Made by a program: the position numbers and the translations under genes | Shown: positions 46,063 through 56,213 of the stretch, in pieces | Layout of the letters: each line of letters opens with the position of its first letter | Numbering within the stretch: the stretch's first letter is position 1 | DNA from: Cafeteria roenbergensis | Taxonomy: Eukaryota > Sar > Bigyra > Bicosoecida > Cafeteriaceae | Assembly (NCBI GenBank): GCA_008330645.1 | Contig: VLTN01000018.1 | Span: 124,001 to 188,000, forward strand | Length of the DNA stretch: 64,000 nt | Direction of reading: 5' to 3' | Notes under the pieces: generated by a model | What the model was told of the DNA's origin: nothing | What the model saw: the letters and a program-made list of their open reading frames with translations, nothing else | The model's database searches: none

Positions 46063-49000
46063 TCACGCAGTCGTTTCAACAAGGCCAGGGCGGGCGCGCA
46101 GTCGGAGGAATGCTCCCCCCACGCGGAAGGCTCGCCACATGCCCAGTGCTTGATTGCTGGCCGTCACCATTGCAGCGGAAGAGGCAACACGGGAGGCCCA
46201 CTCGCCGACACTGCCGTCCGCCCCAGACGACAAGTGCGCTTCCGCCTCCGCTTGTTGGATTCTGAGCCTCACGGCCTCGCTGTGCTCGTGAGAATTCTCG
46301 TCCAAGCCCTCCTCGAGAGCGAGTTCTGTTCCAAGGGCCACGTCCGCTCCTTCCCACTGCGAGAGGAATGCCGATTCGGCCGAAGACAGGCTCTCCAGCG
46401 ACGCCCCCAGCTGAACTCCCAGCGCTGCGTCGCTCGGGCTGGCACGTCGCTGGCGCCAACCAGCTTCCGGATCAGCAGGCCTGCTCTTTGCCGCTCCGGG
46501 GCTGTCGGCCGCGCCAATCTCTGCCTGCGCGGCGTCGTCAGAAGCACGCTGCGAGTGCCTGGCCCAGAATGCTTGCACGAGGCCAGCCGCAGCCAGCGAG
46601 AGGGTTCGGAGGGCGGCGGCGCCGCTGCCCGCAAGAGGGGTGCTTGCACCACCACCAGGCCAATCCCGTCCCGTGAACTGGAGGGGAACGGGCTGCCACC
46701 GCGCATCCGGCGCGAGCTTTTCAAGCAGCTTGCTGGCGCCACGAACGCTGCATGCCGCAGCAGCTGCCGGCTCGTCCAGTCTCGCGTCGGCAGGAGCACT
46801 CTGCAGAAGCAGCCCCTCCGGGGGGATGGACAAGAATCCTGCTCGGAAGAGCAGGTGGCACACGACCGACGCCGCCTGACCGCCGGCAGCCGCGGCCCCA
46901 CCTGAGGTCGGGCCCGAACCCTCCCCCCACCCGGCGCCAACTGGAGTGGAAGCGCTGACTGCAGCCACGGCGGCGAGCGGAGGGAGCAAGGTGCGAGTCA
47001 GTCCCATGCTGGCCAGCCGCGAGTCAGCAACCGCCTCAGCGAAGAGCCGTCGGGACACCTCAATGGTGTCATGCAGCGCAGCCCCGCTGCCAGAGAGGCC
47101 GGTGTCAGATGCCTCGTCGTCAGAATCGTCCTCAGACGACAGCGACGGCTCGGGGTCGCTCGGAGCCATACCAGGGGCGGCAGCGCGCGAGGGTTCCCGA
47201 GCTCCCCCGGCTGCGGCTGCGCCCGGCTCTCGTGATGCCGCAGCCGTTGCCAGGGTCGAGAGCCGCGGCGGCACCACGTCGTCGCGCTGGGCAGTTGCAC
47301 TCCCGGCGGGCCACTGGCCTCCAAATGGCGGCTGCGTCCACGGCCGCACCACGCCTTGGTAGCCAGCCGCGTGGCGCCGCACAACGTCACCGGCCTCTTC
47401 CAGGCCCGCAGCGAGCAGCTCTGCGGCGGCAGCAACACGGGACGGGGCACGCGTCGCTGCCGCCGCGGCAGGCAGCAGGCCTCGTGCCGATGGCTTGTCC
47501 GAGCGGGCTGAGCCCCCGCCACCGGCAGCCGACGACCCTGACCTTGCTGATGCACTGTGCGTGTCCGCGTCGTCAGCTGTCCCGTCGGCGCCCCCCGACT
47601 CCGGCGCCGAACCTGCCGCGCTGGGCATCGAGGCTCCGCAGGAAACTGCCCAGCGGAGTGAGGAGTCAGGCCAGGCGCGGGCCAGCGCGGCCTCCACGTC
47701 TGCGGCACAGAGCGACGCGCCGCTCCCCCCTGCCGCGACGGACGCCGCAACAAGCCTCGCGCGCGCGGCAAGCGTTCGCGCAAGACAGTCCTCGACCCAC
47801 GCTCGAAAAAGGCACCAGACAGCCCAGCCCGCGTCAAGCCGCGCATCAGCTGGCACCAGCGAGAGGGCCGCCTCCTCAAACAGCCACAGCGAGGGACCAG
47901 CCCCCGCCCGCTGGCCCTCACCCACGTGCCTTGCAGGGAGCGCGGCAGGCGCCAGCACCGCCGCGTCCGAGGCAGGGTCGTCGGGGGGCGAGCACAGCCG
48001 CCACGCGAGGGTTGCGGCCGCCTCTGGGAGCAGCGCCGCTGCGAGGGGCCTGGCTGCCCGCATGGCATCCGCCACGCCGAACCTGCTCGTGGCGGGCTCT
48101 GCGAGCCACGAAACGTCCGCGTCTGCGGGCGAGGCCGCTTCCTGGCTGGTTCCAGACCGCGCGCTGCCCAAGCCGCTGCGCGCAGTAGAGACCTTGGGGC
48201 CCGCGACGGGCAGCGCCAAGGCCACGGCACGGCAGGCGGCAGCGAGCACGTCGGCGGCGAGCGGCGACGCTGCCACGGCAGCGAGAGACGCCAGCCTCGC
48301 TCGCGCCCACTGGTCGGGTCCCTGCCCTCGGCGGGTTCGCAGGAATATCGAACCGGCGCGCAGACCCCACAGACGCTTGCGTCGCGGGAGCCTCCCGGAG
48401 GGTCCCGGGTCTAGCCCGCTTGCACGGAGCGCCTTCCGGACAGCATTGGGCATGCGGTCGAGCCCCGGCACCAGGAAGCCCCACCGGGCGCCGCCCAGTA
48501 GGCAGGCCACGCTTCCGCTCGCTGCACCCACACAGCGGGCGAGCGCCGCCGTGCCAACCGCCTCCTCGTCGTCGGCCGCGTCGTCACCGGCCCCATCGCC
48601 TGCTCCTTGGCGCGAGCTCGCCTTGGACTGTGGCCGGCTTCGGCTTGAGCCGAGCAGGTGCCCTCGCCGCCCCTCCTCGTCCGAGTCCGTCTCGTCGCCA
48701 GGTGCGGCCGCCAGACCGCCGCCGCCGCCGCCTGCGCTCCCAGCAGCTGCGCTCTCGCTCGCGTGGCCCAGGGCCGCCTCCGACGTAGCCCTCGCCTGCC
48801 TGTCTGCTGCTTCCTCCTCCGCCTCCTCTTCCAATCGGTCGGCTGCGAGGGCGGCATCTGCCAGGACTTGCGGCGGAACGGCGGTCTGCTCGCGCCAGGC
48901 CCCCGAGGCCCCCGCCTGTCTCGCCGCGCTGTCCACCACGCCCCACACGGCGGCTGCCCGCGCCTCGGGGTCCTGCAGCGCGCTCCCTGCCAGCCGCTCA

Positions 49001-52000
49001 ATCGCTGCCAGCACGCTCCTTCCACAGGATGCGTCGGCCGCCACGGCGCCCTGCGCCCTGCGAGCGCCGTCGGCAGACGTCAGCAGGAGCGCGCTCGCCA
49101 GCACATGTCGCAGGAGCCTCCCCGACAGCGGTGAGAACACCGAGGCCTGTGCGTCCCGGCCAGGGTCCACGCCGAGCGTGACGTTCTGGCCCGAAGTGGG
49201 CGCCTTGCCCGTCGAGCAGAGCGCAGCTCGCATGGCCAGCGCGTGGGTCAGCCCGTCGCCCGGAGCGGGGCACGCCAGCCAGCCGCAGCGAGCCAGGGTG
49301 CGGCGCAGGCTCGGCCCGGGCACAACGACCGCGTCTCCGTTCGTCGGGTCAGGAATGGGCGTTGGGGGCTCCGCGTGGGCTGCCGCCACGATTGCGGCGG
49401 CCGCTGCCGACAGCACAGCTGCCGCTCGAGGCACGCCCGTCGCCGGCAGCGTGCCCCCCCCGACGGCAGACCGAGACCTCACCAGGAGAGCGGTGCCCCC
49501 GAACGGCCACCCACCCGTGGCCTCTCTCCAGGCTCGCTGCAGCCTCGACGCCGCCATGGCGCGCCTCACCCTCCGCATCGCGACCGCAGCCCCCGCGGTG
49601 GAGGCTGCCGGCACCGCCTCAGCGTGCATGGAGGCGACAGCATCCCCCGGGTACGCGGAGCGCACCACCGCCGCCCACGCCCTCGCCGCGCTCAAGGGCA
49701 GCCGCGGCGCCACGCCTGCGGGCAGGGCCGCCAGCGGCGATGCCGAGACCGTTGAGAGCAGCGTAGCCGCCCCCGCCGCCGGCCTGGCCTTGCCAGCTGC
49801 GACCCGGTGCCACCTGGGAGGACCGGCGGCGCCGGCGGCACGCCGGATCGCGTCCACGGCAGAGAAGGGCGACCTGCCGCCACGCGCTGCCGGAGCGAGT
49901 GCTAGCCCGTCCTCGGCAGCAGGGGGCGCCGCCACCGCGAGGAGCGCGAGCGAGGGCGCGTCCCTCCGCAGCATCCCCTCCAGCGCGTTCATCTCCTCCT
50001 CAGCTGCCTCCACTGCGGGGAGCAGGCTTCCCGCCCGCTGCCGCCAGGCAGGGCCGGCCACTCCGCAGTCGTCCAAGGCCTCGGCGCGGAGCGAGGCCAG
50101 CTCCCGCAGCAGCCACAGGTACGCCCGCAATGCCGGCCGCCCGTCCATCGTTCCCTGGGCTGACCGCCCCGTGCCAATCGCCTCGTCGAGCGCGCGGTGG
50201 ACTTGCCGGCGGGCGTCCCTCACTCGCTGGGCGGCCCTGGTGCCGACTGCCGGCAGGGACCAGCAGGGCTCCTCCTCGTCCAGATCGGGCGCCGGCAGGG
50301 CTCCGGCCCGGCTGCGGCCGGACCGCGCCGTTCCCGGTGCGCCAGCCACCGAGCCCGACGCCCGGCTGCGGGCGGACACGCTGCCGCTCGCTGCGATGGC
50401 GAGCAGGCTCTCGGCAGCACGGACCGAGGCGCCCGCCCCCTGCAGGGCAGCGGCGCGCGCTTGGTCTGCAGCGCTCTGCCACTGGGCAGGCAGGCCACCG
50501 CCATGGTTCCCCGGGGCACCTGCGGCGCCGGCCCGCATCTGGGCCCGACGGCGCGCCACCTGGTGGGGGGTGGGCCCCAGCCACGGCGCCAGGTCGCGCT
50601 CCAGCGCCGCCATGCGGGCGTTGACCACGTCAGCGGCGGCGGCGCACTCTGCCCGCGACCACGCCCACGACGGCAGCATGGGCACAAGCGGCACAACGAC
50701 CCCTGCCGATGAGGGAGCCCTGCCCGTCGACGCCGCGCGAGCGACGACGCCGGCGCCCGTTGCAGCCGCCGCAAGCACCCCCGCGACCCCTGAGAGCACG
50801 AGAGCCGACTGGGACGCCCGCCCGCCGGGGCCGCGCTCGTGACCCTGCCGCGCGTCTGCGCCCTCACCGGCCTCAGCCCCGCCGTTGGGAGGCTGCGCCC
50901 CCTGCAGGCCGAGCCTCAGTGCCGCCACCATGTCGGAGGCGTGGGCGGCGACGGAGGCTCCCGCGGCCACCGCCGCCGGCCCGCCAGCCACCAGCCCACG
51001 GAGCGCGGACCGCAGCAGCGCCGCGCCGCTCAGCTCCCCACTGGCGAGGGGCAGGGGCAGCCGAAGGGCCCATGGCCCGGCAGTCACGCCCGCCTCCTCC
51101 GCTGCGCGAAGGAGGTCGAGAGCCGTCGCGCTGCCTGCCCGAGCTCGCTCCACGGCGGAGCGGCGGATCGCCACTGCAAGCCGCGCAGGCAGCCCGGGCA
51201 CGAGCACGTCCAGCAGGCGCTGGCTGCGAGCCGCGCTGCTCACGTCGATGCTGGCGGCGCCGACAGGGCCTTCCTCTGCTGCCGGCTCCACGGCAGGCCT
51301 GGCCGCCGCAGAGTCCTGGCCAGACAGCCGGGAGTCCGGCCGCGTGGCTTCCAGCAAGGGCGTCCATGGGGGGGGGATGGCCTCCCCCCACCAGCCCCTG
51401 TGCGGCGGGTCCTGTTTCATCCCGCGGTGGGGGCCGAGGAGCCGGCCGGGCTCTGGCGAGCCCGGGGCGGGACCGGCGGCGCTGCCGACGCCCGAGTGCC
51501 GGTTCCCGGGCTCGGCACCCCTGGTCGTTTGGGCCTGCAGCAGCGGCGGCACGGCGCGCTCGGTGACGTCACCACCGCCATGCGCGAAGCTCGCGCTGGA
51601 GCGCGCTGACGCCAAGGCCGGGCCGTCCTCCAGGACGCTTCCGCTGCGAGCGGACAAGGCGCCTGCCTGGGCGGGCAGCATCGCCCTCAGACACGCTTCG
51701 ACCGCGTCGGAGCGACGCTGCTGCTGCGACCTGAGCGCGTCCAGCAGCAGGCACAGCACCTCGAACAGCTCCACGCAGTATGCGTCTCGGGGCGTGCCGG
51801 CACGCGCAGCGCCGGCGGAGGCCGCCGACGCCGTGGCGCGGAGCAGCGCTACCTCTGCCTTGCGCTGAGGCGTCTCGGCAGGAGCGCGACGGCGGCGGGG
51901 TTCGCCTGCCACGGGCGGAGCAGGGAAGGCGGGCCGGCCGCTCCTGCTCGACCCGGGGCCCTCTCCGGGTGACCCTGCCACCGAGGTGGCCTTGGAGGAC

Positions 52001-55000
52001 GTCAGCCTGCTCATCAGCGGCGGCACGGCCGACGAGGCGGCCGCGGGCACGTCCTCCCCCCGCGCCAAGGCAGCCAGTGTCTCGTGCCCGCCCTCGCCGT
52101 CCAGCACTCTGGCGGCCGCGGCGTTGGCTGCCTTTGCTGCCGCCTGCGCGCCGATCGCAAGGTGCTCAGGGAGCCTGCCGGCTGCCGGGCGTGCGGTGCA
52201 GGCCACGGCAAGGACCGTGGATTCCCGCAGCGTCGGGCCGGCGTAGCGGAGGCAGCGGCAGACGGCCGCGAGGGCTGACCGCAGGGGCAGCCACACCCGC
52301 CGCGGAGCCAGCAGCAGGTGCGACCGACGCAGGGCTCGAGCAGCCCGGCGCCGCGACATTACCCTCGCCGCCTCCAGCGCGGGCACGGGGCCTCCCGAGG
52401 CGGGCAGGGCGCGAGCGTAGTCCGGGAACAGCCCTGCAGCCATCACGGCCAGCGTGCCGTCGGCAGCCCGCCGCAGCCACGCGGCCGACGGCGCCTCCCG
52501 CTCTCCAGCGGCTCTGGCCCGTGCCTGGCGCAGCGACCGGGGCAGCGCCGTGCCCACGCGCACCATCGCCGCAGCGGCCTGCAGAGCCGCCGCGGGGGCG
52601 ACAAAGGCGTCCTCCTCGTCCGAGTCGTCCTCCTGGAAGGCGACCGCCTCCACGTTCACCCGGCCCCGACGCACGGCGCGGGGAGCCGCGCCGTTGCCCG
52701 AGCCCGGGGTCGAGGCCGAAGACTGAGCTGGCTGCACCACTGCCGCCGCCGCCGCAGCAGTAGTAGCAGCATGCGGTTTCGTGACCTGCTGGTCATCCTT
52801 GCCCCAATCTCCCTCGCTCTTCCAGCCAGCGAACGCCACGAGCCCGGACGCCCCCCAGAGGGCCCTGGCCTCGGCGTCGTCGGGCCCGGCCATGTCCGCG
52901 TCGTTGGCCGCGTCCTCGCCCGACTGGGCGTCGGGCTGCTCGCCGATGGCGGCAACTTGGTGCGCGGCCAGCATGAGCGAGTCATCGGGCTCTGCGGCTC
53001 GCCGGCTCCGGCGGTACGCCTCCTCGTCCGGCCGTTGCGCTCCGGCCTCCAGCCCGGCCTCGTCTACCACCGCCTCCACAAACGCGGGCAGGTTTTCCAC
53101 GTCGCACTCAGACGAGTGAGGGCCCCAGTGCGCCGGGGCGTGGTCGCCGTCGCCTGCCCGAAGCTCGCGGGCGCAAAACACCGCAAACGCTGCCCCGTCG
53201 GCTCCAGCGGTTTCATCGAGCAGAGCAAGAGCGACGCGCCCCTCGGGGCTAGCCGCCGCCCACGAGCGTACCCCGTAGTAGTATGTCCACCGCCTGACGT
53301 CAGCGGGGCTTAGCGCCCCGCCCGACCGCTTGGACGCAGCTCTGTCCGCCCTGAGGGCGGCCGCAGGGAGGCCGGCGGAAGACCCGCAGGCGGCCTCCAG
53401 CGCTTGCAGGGACGAGGGCCCTGCGAACCACGCGTAGACGAAATCGGGCCAGCGCTCGGGCGCCTGCCCCCGCGAGCGGCGAGACTGGTCCGAGCGAGCC
53501 TTGGCACAGAGCATCGCTCGGAAGCACCAGCGGGTCCAGGCCACCGGGCGGCGCACAGGCGGGCGTGGGAGTGCGCCCAGAGCCGGGAGCAGGCTTCGGA
53601 ACGCCGCGCACGGCACTCTGTGGACCAGCGCCGCCTTGGCCGCCGCTCTTGCCGCTGCCTCCTGCGCCTCCGCTGCCGCCTTGGCCGCCGCGCCCAGAGC
53701 CGCGCCACTCCCGCCACCGGGTGCCGCTGCCGGTGACGCCTCCGGTCGGTTGTCCGTCGCTGCGGCCCCAGCTGCCAGCTCACCGCGAGCGACACCGTCT
53801 TGCTGCTCTGCGTCCGAGTCGCTCACTGAAATCACCGACGCCGAGGAGCCGTCCGCCGGCGGCGGCGAGTCCTCGTGCCCCTCCAGCCAGGCAGAAGCGG
53901 CCGCCTTGGCCGCCGCCCTCGCCCTCTCCACGTCCCCCTTGAGCGCGTCTCGCTCTGCCTGCAGCGCCTTCACCTCGTCGCGCGCCGCCTGCAGCGCCGC
54001 CTCCGCGACCCGCGCTCGGGACGCGTGTTCGTCCCGCTCTCGCTCCGCCAGGGCAATGCGCTGCTCGGCAGCCTCTGCGCGGGCCTTGGCTGCCTCCGCG
54101 GCGGCCCTGTGCCTGTCCGACGCCTCGGACGCGGACTGCGCCTTCACCAGCGCCACGCCTGCGTCCAGCGCCGTCCCGCCCGAGACGGCGCTGTGCAGCG
54201 CGTCCAGCGCCCCGTGCAGCTCGCGCGCCTCTGCCAGAGCTGCCTCTCTGCGGCCGGCCTCCTCCTGGAGCCGCTCCTCCCATGTGCGCACGGCATCCTG
54301 GAACTCCTCCCTCAGAGACGCCTCCACCTCCGCCTCCACCTGCCGCCTGTCCGCCATCGCAGAGCGTAACGCCTCCTTGGAGCTCGCCAGCCGGCCGTCC
54401 AGTGCGCCCGCCACCGACCCCAGCGCCACTGCGACTCGGTGCGCAACCCCGGTGGCTGCCACCCACCCCGACCTGGACAGCCTGACGGTGCGGGCGAGGG
54501 CCGCACTCACTGAAGTGAGCTCCGTTTCCACCTCCCCCAGTGCAAGGTCCGACCGCTGCTGCTGCACAGCCGCGCCAGCCAGGGCCGTCGCCGCCGCCGC
54601 CAGAATCCCCTGTGTGCTGGCAGCCAGCGCGCCCTCCATGCTCGCAGGCGCGGACGCCTCGCCGGCCTCAGACGCCGCATGGGGGCTGTCCAAGCCGGGC
54701 GGGGACTGGCTCCGAGGGCGGCGCGCCATCGCCGGGCCGGCATCGGGCGCGAAACCCCCGGATTGCGCCCTGCGCCGAGGAGTGGGCGAAGAGGAGGAGG
54801 AGCCGCCGCCACCGGGGCTTCTCGCCATCCATGCAGCGCCCCCCGCCGCGCCCAGCAGCTCTTGCGTGCACTGCTGCACCGCAGCCGACAGCCTGGCGTC
54901 CAAACCAGACAGTCCCGTCCGCAGGGCGGCGGAGGACGAGGCGCCGGCGCGAGAGCGCGGCCGCGCGCGGGACGCCCCGGCGAGCTCCGCCGCAGCCTCC

Positions 55001-55812
55001 GCTGCCCGGCAGGCTGCCTGGACAGGCCCCAGCAGCGCGGCCTGCTCCGCCTCCACGCGCTCTTGCCGCTCGCGAGTCTGGTGCCGGAGTGACGGCTGTC
55101 CGGGCACCGGCGTGGCGCCCTGGCCGGAGGCGGGCCCGACGCGCGTCAGCGTCCCGTCGCGGCTGCGCACGGGCGGCAGCTCGCGGGCGATGGCGCGGGC
55201 AGCCCCTCCTGCTTGCGGGCTCAGCGCTTCGCTGGACCTCTCGCGCACAGGCGACACCGAGCCGCGAGAGCCGGTCGTTGTGGCGGATGCCGTCCCAAAC
55301 GCGAGCGTGGCGGACGCGGCTGAATAGGAGCTGGACGCTGCCCAAGGCCGCCGCCCTCGGCCGGCCATGGGGCTTGCAGAGACGCCCCTGGCCACGGCAG
55401 AGGGCAGGCCCTCGGCAGCGGCCGCCTCGGCGTTGGACTTGGCCTCGGCTGCGGCGCTGTGGCGCTCGCGCTGCGCCCGCATCGGGCTGGCCGCGCCTGC
55501 AAGCGCGGCGGAGGGTCCGCCTTTGGGGCTCAGCGTCCATGTCGGCCTGCTCGCGCTTGCGCCGCTCGCCGAGCGCCGCGTCAGCGGCAGTTGCCCTGCG
55601 GACGCGCCCAGCCTGCGCCGCCTGGCCGTTTGCACCACGGCAGAGTCAGGGGCCCAAGCCCCGCGCTGGGACAGCGCCGAGCCAAGTCGCAGCGCTCCGT
55701 CCGCCGCAGTCACCGGCCGGGGAAGGTGCAGCGCGGGGGCGGAGGCTGGTCCGGTCGCGGAAGTAACGGGCCTGCGAGAGACCGCTGGCCGGCCGCGAGC
55801 ACCGCCAGACAT
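46063..55812 (-). CDS. Giant disordered/coiled-coil protein, 3,249 aa, intron-free
   Basis: The frame is open for 9.75 kb. The first ATG is at 55812 (MSGGARGRPAV); upstream the frame has only non-ATG starts. The N-terminal ~420 residues are basic and Ser/Arg/Pro-rich. A heptad-like Glu/Ala/Arg coiled coil covers about 440-640 (EEFQDAVRTWEERLQEEAGR, AERERDEHASRARVAEAAL). Further on are globular-looking patches with Trp and Tyr (WPDFVYAWFAG, RRWTYYYGVRSW), Leu/Ala helices, and one IQ-like motif near 2,090 (ASRLQRAWREATGG) that could bind calmodulin-like proteins. Much of the rest is Ala/Ser/Gly low complexity. I recognise no family. It lies next to IFT70 on the same strand, and a cytoskeletal or flagellar scaffold is conceivable but unsupported. 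Confidence 0.75.
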   Translation of the reverse strand: MSGGARGRPAVSRRPVTSATGPASAPALHLPRPVTAADGALRLGSALSQRGAWAPDSAVVQTARRRRLGASAGQLPLTRRSASGASASRPTWTLSPKGGPSAALAGAASPMRAQRERHSAAAEAKSNAEAAAAEGLPSAVARGVSASPMAGRGRRPWAASSSYSAASATLAFGTASATTTGSRGSVSPVRERSSEALSPQAGGAARAIARELPPVRSRDGTLTRVGPASGQGATPVPGQPSLRHQTRERQERVEAEQAALLGPVQAACRAAEAAAELAGASRARPRSRAGASSSAALRTGLSGLDARLSAAVQQCTQELLGAAGGAAWMARSPGGGGSSSSSPTPRRRAQSGGFAPDAGPAMARRPRSQSPPGLDSPHAASEAGEASAPASMEGALAASTQGILAAAATALAGAAVQQQRSDLALGEVETELTSVSAALARTVRLSRSGWVAATGVAHRVAVALGSVAGALDGRLASSKEALRSAMADRRQVEAEVEASLREEFQDAVRTWEERLQEEAGRREAALAEARELHGALDALHSAVSGGTALDAGVALVKAQSASEASDRHRAAAEAAKARAEAAEQRIALAERERDEHASRARVAEAALQAARDEVKALQAERDALKGDVERARAAAKAAASAWLEGHEDSPPPADGSSASVISVSDSDAEQQDGVARGELAAGAAATDNRPEASPAAAPGGGSGAALGAAAKAAAEAQEAAARAAAKAALVHRVPCAAFRSLLPALGALPRPPVRRPVAWTRWCFRAMLCAKARSDQSRRSRGQAPERWPDFVYAWFAGPSSLQALEAACGSSAGLPAAALRADRAASKRSGGALSPADVRRWTYYYGVRSWAAASPEGRVALALLDETAGADGAAFAVFCARELRAGDGDHAPAHWGPHSSECDVENLPAFVEAVVDEAGLEAGAQRPDEEAYRRSRRAAEPDDSLMLAAHQVAAIGEQPDAQSGEDAANDADMAGPDDAEARALWGASGLVAFAGWKSEGDWGKDDQQVTKPHAATTAAAAAAVVQPAQSSASTPGSGNGAAPRAVRRGRVNVEAVAFQEDDSDEEDAFVAPAAALQAAAAMVRVGTALPRSLRQARARAAGEREAPSAAWLRRAADGTLAVMAAGLFPDYARALPASGGPVPALEAARVMSRRRAARALRRSHLLLAPRRVWLPLRSALAAVCRCLRYAGPTLRESTVLAVACTARPAAGRLPEHLAIGAQAAAKAANAAAARVLDGEGGHETLAALARGEDVPAAASSAVPPLMSRLTSSKATSVAGSPGEGPGSSRSGRPAFPAPPVAGEPRRRRAPAETPQRKAEVALLRATASAASAGAARAGTPRDAYCVELFEVLCLLLDALRSQQQRRSDAVEACLRAMLPAQAGALSARSGSVLEDGPALASARSSASFAHGGGDVTERAVPPLLQAQTTRGAEPGNRHSGVGSAAGPAPGSPEPGRLLGPHRGMKQDPPHRGWWGEAIPPPWTPLLEATRPDSRLSGQDSAAARPAVEPAAEEGPVGAASIDVSSAARSQRLLDVLVPGLPARLAVAIRRSAVERARAGSATALDLLRAAEEAGVTAGPWALRLPLPLASGELSGAALLRSALRGLVAGGPAAVAAGASVAAHASDMVAALRLGLQGAQPPNGGAEAGEGADARQGHERGPGGRASQSALVLSGVAGVLAAAATGAGVVARAASTGRAPSSAGVVVPLVPMLPSWAWSRAECAAAADVVNARMAALERDLAPWLGPTPHQVARRRAQMRAGAAGAPGNHGGGLPAQWQSAADQARAAALQGAGASVRAAESLLAIAASGSVSARSRASGSVAGAPGTARSGRSRAGALPAPDLDEEEPCWSLPAVGTRAAQRVRDARRQVHRALDEAIGTGRSAQGTMDGRPALRAYLWLLRELASLRAEALDDCGVAGPAWRQRAGSLLPAVEAAEEEMNALEGMLRRDAPSLALLAVAAPPAAEDGLALAPAARGGRSPFSAVDAIRRAAGAAGPPRWHRVAAGKARPAAGAATLLSTVSASPLAALPAGVAPRLPLSAARAWAAVVRSAYPGDAVASMHAEAVPAASTAGAAVAMRRVRRAMAASRLQRAWREATGGWPFGGTALLVRSRSAVGGGTLPATGVPRAAAVLSAAAAAIVAAAHAEPPTPIPDPTNGDAVVVPGPSLRRTLARCGWLACPAPGDGLTHALAMRAALCSTGKAPTSGQNVTLGVDPGRDAQASVFSPLSGRLLRHVLASALLLTSADGARRAQGAVAADASCGRSVLAAIERLAGSALQDPEARAAAVWGVVDSAARQAGASGAWREQTAVPPQVLADAALAADRLEEEAEEEAADRQARATSEAALGHASESAAAGSAGGGGGGLAAAPGDETDSDEEGRRGHLLGSSRSRPQSKASSRQGAGDGAGDDAADDEEAVGTAALARCVGAASGSVACLLGGARWGFLVPGLDRMPNAVRKALRASGLDPGPSGRLPRRKRLWGLRAGSIFLRTRRGQGPDQWARARLASLAAVAASPLAADVLAAACRAVALALPVAGPKVSTARSGLGSARSGTSQEAASPADADVSWLAEPATSRFGVADAMRAARPLAAALLPEAAATLAWRLCSPPDDPASDAAVLAPAALPARHVGEGQRAGAGPSLWLFEEAALSLVPADARLDAGWAVWCLFRAWVEDCLARTLAARARLVAASVAAGGSGASLCAADVEAALARAWPDSSLRWAVSCGASMPSAAGSAPESGGADGTADDADTHSASARSGSSAAGGGGSARSDKPSARGLLPAAAAATRAPSRVAAAAELLAAGLEEAGDVVRRHAAGYQGVVRPWTQPPFGGQWPAGSATAQRDDVVPPRLSTLATAAASREPGAAAAGGAREPSRAAAPGMAPSDPEPSLSSEDDSDDEASDTGLSGSGAALHDTIEVSRRLFAEAVADSRLASMGLTRTLLPPLAAVAAVSASTPVGAGWGEGSGPTSGGAAAAGGQAASVVCHLLFRAGFLSIPPEGLLLQSAPADARLDEPAAAAACSVRGASKLLEKLAPDARWQPVPLQFTGRDWPGGGASTPLAGSGAAALRTLSLAAAGLVQAFWARHSQRASDDAAQAEIGAADSPGAAKSRPADPEAGWRQRRASPSDAALGVQLGASLESLSSAESAFLSQWEGADVALGTELALEEGLDENSHEHSEAVRLRIQQAEAEAHLSSGADGSVGEWASRVASSAAMVTASNQALGMWRAFRVGGAFLRLRARPGLVETTA

Positions 55813-56213
55813 TGCGCAACGCCCCTGGGTGCCACCCTCTTGCGCAGCCAGCAATGCGAGATTGCTGCAGCCAAGTCGCCGCGCAGTTGTGGGGCCGCAG
55901 GGACTGCGGGGTGCGCTTGCTGGGCGAGTGCGATGGGGCGGTGGCGCCCCCTCCGCAAGGCCGATGTCGCTCTGCAGCCGGCTCGCTCGCTCCGCCACGC
56001 CCGTGCAGGCACCGCAGCGCTCCGGGCGGGTCGGCGAGGTTGCGTTTGATGGCAACGCGAGGGCGCTGGCCGTGCGGGCGAGGCGATTAGGTGTACATTC
56101 TGACGAATCACACGCAGCGGCAGGGCGACGAGCACATTCAAGTCGGCGGGCGTTGACCGGGCAGCCAGCGGCAGGAAGCGGCGCGGGCTCGTCCGCGACG
56201 AGACGCAAGGAGC
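55813..56213 (-). other. Gap between IFT70 and the giant gene
   Basis: 401 bp between tandem minus-strand genes. The frame of the giant protein runs open through it but contains no ATG, so it is more likely promoter and leader. Confidence 0.5.

Noticed and set aside
47495-50842. Plus-strand open frame of over 1,100 codons
   Set aside because: It opposes the 9.75-kb minus-strand frame and is pure low-complexity Ala/Ser/Pro. High GC makes antisense frames open by chance.
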